A stretch of 64,000 nt of DNA from Yarrowia lipolytica (taxonomy: Eukaryota; Ascomycota; Dipodascomycetes; Dipodascales). Shown in pieces: positions 60,179 through 64,000 of this stretch (position 1 is its first letter; each line of letters begins with the position of its first letter). A model generated the notes under the pieces. The model worked only from the letters and a program-made list of their open reading frames with translations. It was not told the origin of the DNA and made no database searches. Position numbers and translations under genes: made by a program. Location: assembly GCF_001761485.1 (NCBI RefSeq), contig NC_090770.1, positions 2,108,001 to 2,172,000 of the forward strand, given 5' to 3'.

Positions 60179-61609
60179 CTAATCTTTACATCCCTTGAAA
60201 CCGAAGGAGAAGCCTGCTCCCTTATTGTTCTCTTCAAAGGGAGGAGGATCGTCAGAGAAGTCGTTCGTTGTCTTCGTGTTTGCAGGCGACTGGTCTTCTC
60301 CAAAGTTGATACCACTGGATGACTGAGTATTCTGGTTGCGTCCGAAGTTTCCGGCGCTTCTTGCTTCCATCTTTCCTGCTTTGAGAATAGTGTCGATAAC
60401 GAACCTGCCGTCGAATTCAGATGTGAAGAAGTTGTAATCGAATGGCTTCAGGTCAGACGGGAGAGCTCGGTTCGCAAAGAAATACTCAATGTAAGCTGTC
60501 TTTGTGACGACGTTTGCAATCACGGGATTGGTCACTCCGAAATCAGCGATACCGGCAGCCTGGTACATGTGAGCACCAATCTCCCACATTCGGTAGGAGA
60601 GCTGGACGTGGAGTGTGGGCGAAGACTTGATCTTGTTGAACGATTTGAGAACCGTGTTGACAATCTGGGATGCGTAGTCAAAGGTATGTTTGAACGACGT
60701 GTAAAAGGCCCAGGTGTAGACCATATTGACCTCGTCAGCCTCCGAGATCTTGGCTCGTTTCCAGTATGAAGCACATCGTTCGATTCGATTGAGTCCTCGT
60801 TTGATAGCCATGGTACTTTCGCTCTTTTCGCCCACGTAGTAGAAGAATGCTCGTAGCCAGTGTCTTCTGTAGTATTCAGCTTCATAGGCTAGACTGAACC
60901 CTGTAGCTCGCATGAGATCGGCTGTGAAGGCCCGTTTGTTCTGTAGAACGTCGTCCAGTTTGGTCTGAATATTCGCCACAAACTTCTCTGAGAAGCCAAA
61001 CGACGGCATTCCGGCCTTTCGACATTTGTGCCACGTCTTATCCGTCTTGATTTCTTCACTATCTCCGTCCAGATCCACCATCAGCAGCTGTGTGAACCAC
61101 TCAACTTGTTTCTGGATGTCTTTAGTGGTTCCATTGAGTTGAGAATCAAGAAGAATCTGTTGGTGAGAAGATACGGGGAAGAACTGTTTGAGCACCTCAG
61201 TCACCAGAGCAGCGTCCAGGGGGAAAGACTTGTCCTCCTTCTTGCTCTTTTTGAATGGCCACAGTTTAGACTGAAAGTGGGCCTCTCGACACTCCAGTAA
61301 GAGCTGGAAGATGGGCACTTGACCCACAAACTCGGACTCTTGAAATGCAGCAAAACACGACTCGACGAAAGTCACAGGATGTTCGGTTCCCTCTTTGAGA
61401 CTGGGAAGCACAGAATCACCCGTGTTGTTGTACAGTTCTCGAGTTTGGGGGTCTCTCAGAATCTGGTAGGCGTAACTGACGGCTGACAGGGACTCCAGAT
61501 GATGCAAGCTGTAGAGAGTCTTGTTGAGAAACGCCTGGTCAATCTGCTCTTGCGTGGAGTACGGAGACGTCTCCAGAAGCTGGTGGAGCTTCAGGTTGAC
61601 GAGCGACAT
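60179..61609 (-). CDS. J-like / DnaJ-X-like protein, short paralogue
   Basis: A 476-residue protein sharing the layout of the 800-residue protein at 15660-18062 but without the proline-rich N-terminus. Its J-like segment is at 1-60: VNLKLHQLLETSPYSTQEQIDQAFLN in pieces, then ..SLSAVSYAYQILRDPQTRELYN, with HHL where HPD is expected. The second domain at about 200-400 has RATGFSLAYEAEYYRRH and SYRMWEIGAHMYQAAG, parallel to RATGYMIMAEMEDKM and YRLWEIGNFMYIASQ in the other protein. The C-terminus is Asn/Gly/Ser-rich and disordered. It resembles DnaJ-X proteins. Function is unknown, and without HPD it should not activate Hsp70 in the usual way. Confidence 0.75.
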   Translation of the reverse strand: MSLVNLKLHQLLETSPYSTQEQIDQAFLNKTLYSLHHLESLSAVSYAYQILRDPQTRELYNNTGDSVLPSLKEGTEHPVTFVESCFAAFQESEFVGQVPIFQLLLECREAHFQSKLWPFKKSKKEDKSFPLDAALVTEVLKQFFPVSSHQQILLDSQLNGTTKDIQKQVEWFTQLLMVDLDGDSEEIKTDKTWHKCRKAGMPSFGFSEKFVANIQTKLDDVLQNKRAFTADLMRATGFSLAYEAEYYRRHWLRAFFYYVGEKSESTMAIKRGLNRIERCASYWKRAKISEADEVNMVYTWAFYTSFKHTFDYASQIVNTVLKSFNKIKSSPTLHVQLSYRMWEIGAHMYQAAGIADFGVTNPVIANVVTKTAYIEYFFANRALPSDLKPFDYNFFTSEFDGRFVIDTILKAGKMEARSAGNFGRNQNTQSSSGINFGEDQSPANTKTTNDFSDDPPPFEENNKGAGFSFGFKGCKD

Positions 61610-62589
61610 GTCTCTTTGAGTGAGTTGTGAGGGTGGCGGCGGTATGGAGTCTTCAGCAGCATGGATGCATTTATAGCAATATCAAGGTTTGAAGCCATCA
61701 CCGCCACAAACAAAAAAAAAAAAAAAAAAAAGGGCATTGAGCGAATGTGGACGGGGTCTTTTTATTTGCCAACATATGGTAGTGAATTTGTGAAACTGGT
61801 CACGTGATATTATCTGGACTATTTCTTTTCTACTTGAGTATGTCATTGCCCCTTGCTGTGACTGACATACTGTAGGCTACAAGTAGGCTACAATGTAGTG
61901 GTAGGTCTCCGTATTATCGCCATCTTGGTGCATGCAGGTGATTGTTTCATGCACTGACGATGACCCAAGCAAGTATTTCACATGTCCATTTTGTAGGGTT
62001 TGCGCGAGAGAAACTTTTTGAAAGCACGTTTACTGTGTATGCCTTGTCGCCAGATGTTCTTTGTCACCTCCTGTTGTTTATAGGCCCATTTCATCATTCT
62101 AAATACAGGCGACCTTTTCGTGTCACGCTTCCCTTTTTTTCAACTCAATCTTGAAAACAGGGTGCTCCCTCAGTTTGTTGAGGATTAGTTAAGACAAAGA
62201 TCAGCTAGGGGTTCATTTTCGGTGTTGCGACAATGTTGGGATTCTGGATAATACACTGATACATAGAGGGAAGCTGTGTTTTAAACAAATTCTTGAAAAT
62301 ATATGTATGTTCCGATACCAATTTTTCGTAATATCTCCGTTATTGGACTTGCCATTTCACATGCTTTGTTGAAAGTTTGGTTAACTTTTACTTTAGTTCG
62401 TTTATTCAAACCCAGCCTTTTCTACAGTGGTATGATCAAGCTACAGTATGGACATACTATGCAGTCATTGTACAAGTACAGCTACAGCAGTGGGAAAGAA
62501 GTCATATTGAAGCTACCTTGTTGCGCTCTGCAACCCCGTTTATCTCTAGGCATCATACATTCCACCTCAAATCAATATCATGTTATCAT
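61610..62589. other. Intergenic between J-like gene and NUPM
   Basis: About 980 bp. It has a run of 20 A (61712-61731), TCACGTGA at 61800-61807, CTACAAGTAGGCTACA at 61868-61899 and a TACAAGTACAGCTACAG word at 62469-62488. Only short chance frames. Confidence 0.45.
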
Positions 62590-63717
62590 TTACAGAGTAC
62601 CGTTCTTCTTAGCCTCGGCGTAAGCTCGAACAGACTTGAAGTCATCAACGGCAGGCTTGATCCAGGGATCCTTCTTGAGGAAAACGGGCTCCTCGTCGGG
62701 TCGCAGACCAGGGATCTTCTTCTCGAGGTTCAGCTTGGTGAAAACACACTTGTTGAGCAGAGCCTCGGCCTTTCGGCAGCCACTGAGCTGGTGGTTGTTC
62801 TGCTCCAGACACTGCCAGTGGAGTCGGAACTCGTCAAGACAGCTCTTGTTGATGTCCTCAATGACGGAGACGGCACATCGGGTGACTCGTCGGCCCTCCT
62901 TGAGACAGTCGATGGCGCCAGAGCCCTGGGACTCTTCTCTGCACAGCATGAAGTCATCGTTGTAGGGCTTGCACTTGGCGCCAATGAAGTAGGATGCAGA
63001 CAGAAGAGGAGCGGAGGTAGCTCCAACCTCGACAACGTCGGGCACGTTGTCGGGCATGTTAGCTTTGTCCTCAAATGGGACCCAGTGGGCGGCAGCTTCT
63101 CGGGGCCTGCGTTAGTGTCTAATTATGGTATAGATGAGATCGGAGTAAAGACTGAGGGGTTGAAGGGACCTCACTCCAACAAGTAATAAGGAGAATTGAC
63201 TCATGGCAATTGGTGTATCATGATGAGGTTGTTGGGTAAAACATTGTGGTTGTGTCGACAGTAGTGCAGGACGTTCTTGGTGTTTGTGTTTAGTAAATGA
63301 ACTCATGTCTCAAGACGCCAAAATTGATCATCACAGGGTCTAAGAATCACCGTCATCAACCTGTTCTAGTTCCCTGGCAACTCTTGCTCCATCTTCACAT
63401 ATGTCCTTATCGTACCGTGCACCATGTCAAAAATTCCACAACCCCACGAATGGCTCCATAATTCGATATCCTCGGGCACAAAAACCATCCATGTTGATTT
63501 ATTGGCGTTTATCTCCCTTGTCCACAACATTTCGGCTTTTCAAGACTGTCGGAATGCCCGTCATAAAAACGTATCTCGCCATGTTCCATGATCTCAGCCT
63601 ACGGAGACCAACAAAGCCAAGTGGGTCCAATTCCCGGCTCGAAACACCCTCATTTGACTCCCTGGCGTCCCTTATCACCTTCCCCAGGCCCTCCTGGTTT
63701 CCCTGGAATACTCACAT
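62590..63717 (-). CDS. NUPM: Mitochondrial complex I subunit NUPM (NDUFA8 / PGIV homologue)
   Basis: A 172-residue accessory subunit of NADH:ubiquinone oxidoreductase, imported into the intermembrane space. Twin CX9C motifs are visible: C-K-P-Y-N-D-D-F-M-L-C and C-L-K-E-G-R-R-V-T-R-C, then C-L-D-E-F-R-L-H-W-Q-C and CRKAEALLNKC. I read the gene as complement(join(62590..63106, 63716..63717)). The start codon is split: AT at 63717-63716 and G at 63106, giving M-P-R-E-A-A-A-H-W. The ORF alone (from 63057) would start at MPDNVPDVVEV, 155 residues. The extra 16 residues lie in frame straight after a CTAACGCAG acceptor, and an in-frame stop lies just upstream of it, so an intron is needed. Confidence 0.85.
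63107..63715 (-). other. NUPM intron (splits the start codon)
   Basis: A 609-bp intron, inferred. The donor on the minus strand is GTGAGT (63715-63710), preceded by AT; the acceptor is CTAACGCAG (ends at 63107), followed by G. Both match the Yarrowia consensus and join to an ATG. The small frames inside the intron lack support. Confidence 0.7.
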
Positions 63718-63960
63718 TTTGATGTGTTAGCTGATGCTCAAAGGCTTACTACAGTCTACATTTCTCTCACGCAGATTGGTTGATGGTTCCGTCGGCCGGG
63801 TAAGTGGGAGTTGTGGTTACTAAGCTTTGGTTCTGCCACTACGGTATTTCGTGTGTGTTGTGTGTTTGAGGTTTATCACTTTTAGACTTTGTAGTGACGC
63901 CGGGTGCAACTACATTTTTATCTATATTGCGTCTGGGCAAAAAACAGAACCACAGGCATC

Positions 63961-64000
63961 ATGTTTGGCAACACCAACCAACAGTCAGGCGGCTTTTCGT
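63961..64000 (+). CDS. Start of an FG-nucleoporin-like gene (truncated by the window end)
   Basis: The last 40 bases begin ATG at 63961 and read M-F-G-N-T-N-Q-Q-S-G-G-F-S, an Asn/Gln/Gly-rich start with an FG dipeptide, as in GLFG nucleoporins of the Nup98/Nup116/Nup100 group (which also start M-F-G). Too short for certainty. The gene would be divergent from NUPM with a 243-bp promoter. Confidence 0.5.
   Translation, partial: MFGNTNQQSGGFS

Overview
This is a 64 kb stretch of nuclear DNA from a budding yeast, almost certainly Yarrowia lipolytica. Two proteins point to it directly: the secreted lipase at 29162-30166 matches what I know of the Y. lipolytica LIP2 pre-pro-lipase, and a CYP52-type P450 lies about 20 kb from it (I read it as ALK12). 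The few introns agree. They start with GTGAGT, end with a CTAAC branch site placed almost against the 3' AG, and sit at or inside the start codon, all habits of this yeast. No assembly was consulted, so the chromosome (A) is from memory.

Layout. 1-5.3 kb: tail of an unidentified gene, a decaying gene with a ZZ-finger remnant, an F-box protein and PPE1. 5.4-12.3 kb, minus strand: QNS1, ALK12 and elongation factor 2. 12.3-15.7 kb: gene-free, with a 12-bp minisatellite. 15.7-24 kb, plus strand: a J-like/DnaJ-X-like protein, a peroxisomal enoyl-CoA hydratase/isomerase-family protein, tRNA-Ile(AAU), a membrane-anchored multicopper oxidase and CPD1. 24-26.4 kb: DBP4 (minus). 26.4-29.2 kb: gene-free region upstream of LIP2. 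29-37 kb: LIP2 (plus), then HUL5, DAP1 and a Tre1/Tre2-like pseudo-peptidase (minus). 37-39.7 kb: gene-free. 39.7-49.4 kb: Dfg5/Dcw1, an interrupted small gene, SPT14, NIP100 (minus), CDC31 and MRPL40. 49.4-51.4 kb: gene-free. 51.4-64 kb: a membrane PHP-domain protein, FEX1 (minus), COG2, RRP9, CTF4, a second J-like/DnaJ-X-like protein (minus), complex I subunit NUPM (minus), and the first codons of an FG-nucleoporin-like gene.

Most genes are conserved housekeeping genes, with no operon logic. A loose lipid-use theme (secreted lipase, alkane-type P450, peroxisomal hydratase/isomerase) fits the organism. I saw no intact transposon, retroelement, virus copy, CRISPR array or rRNA gene. The most unusual items are the NUPM intron that splits its start codon, a TQ cluster in Ctf4, the pair of J-like paralogues without HPD, a tRNA-Ile with two acceptor-stem mismatches, and short words (TACAAGTA/TACTTGTA and TCACGTGA) that recur between genes.
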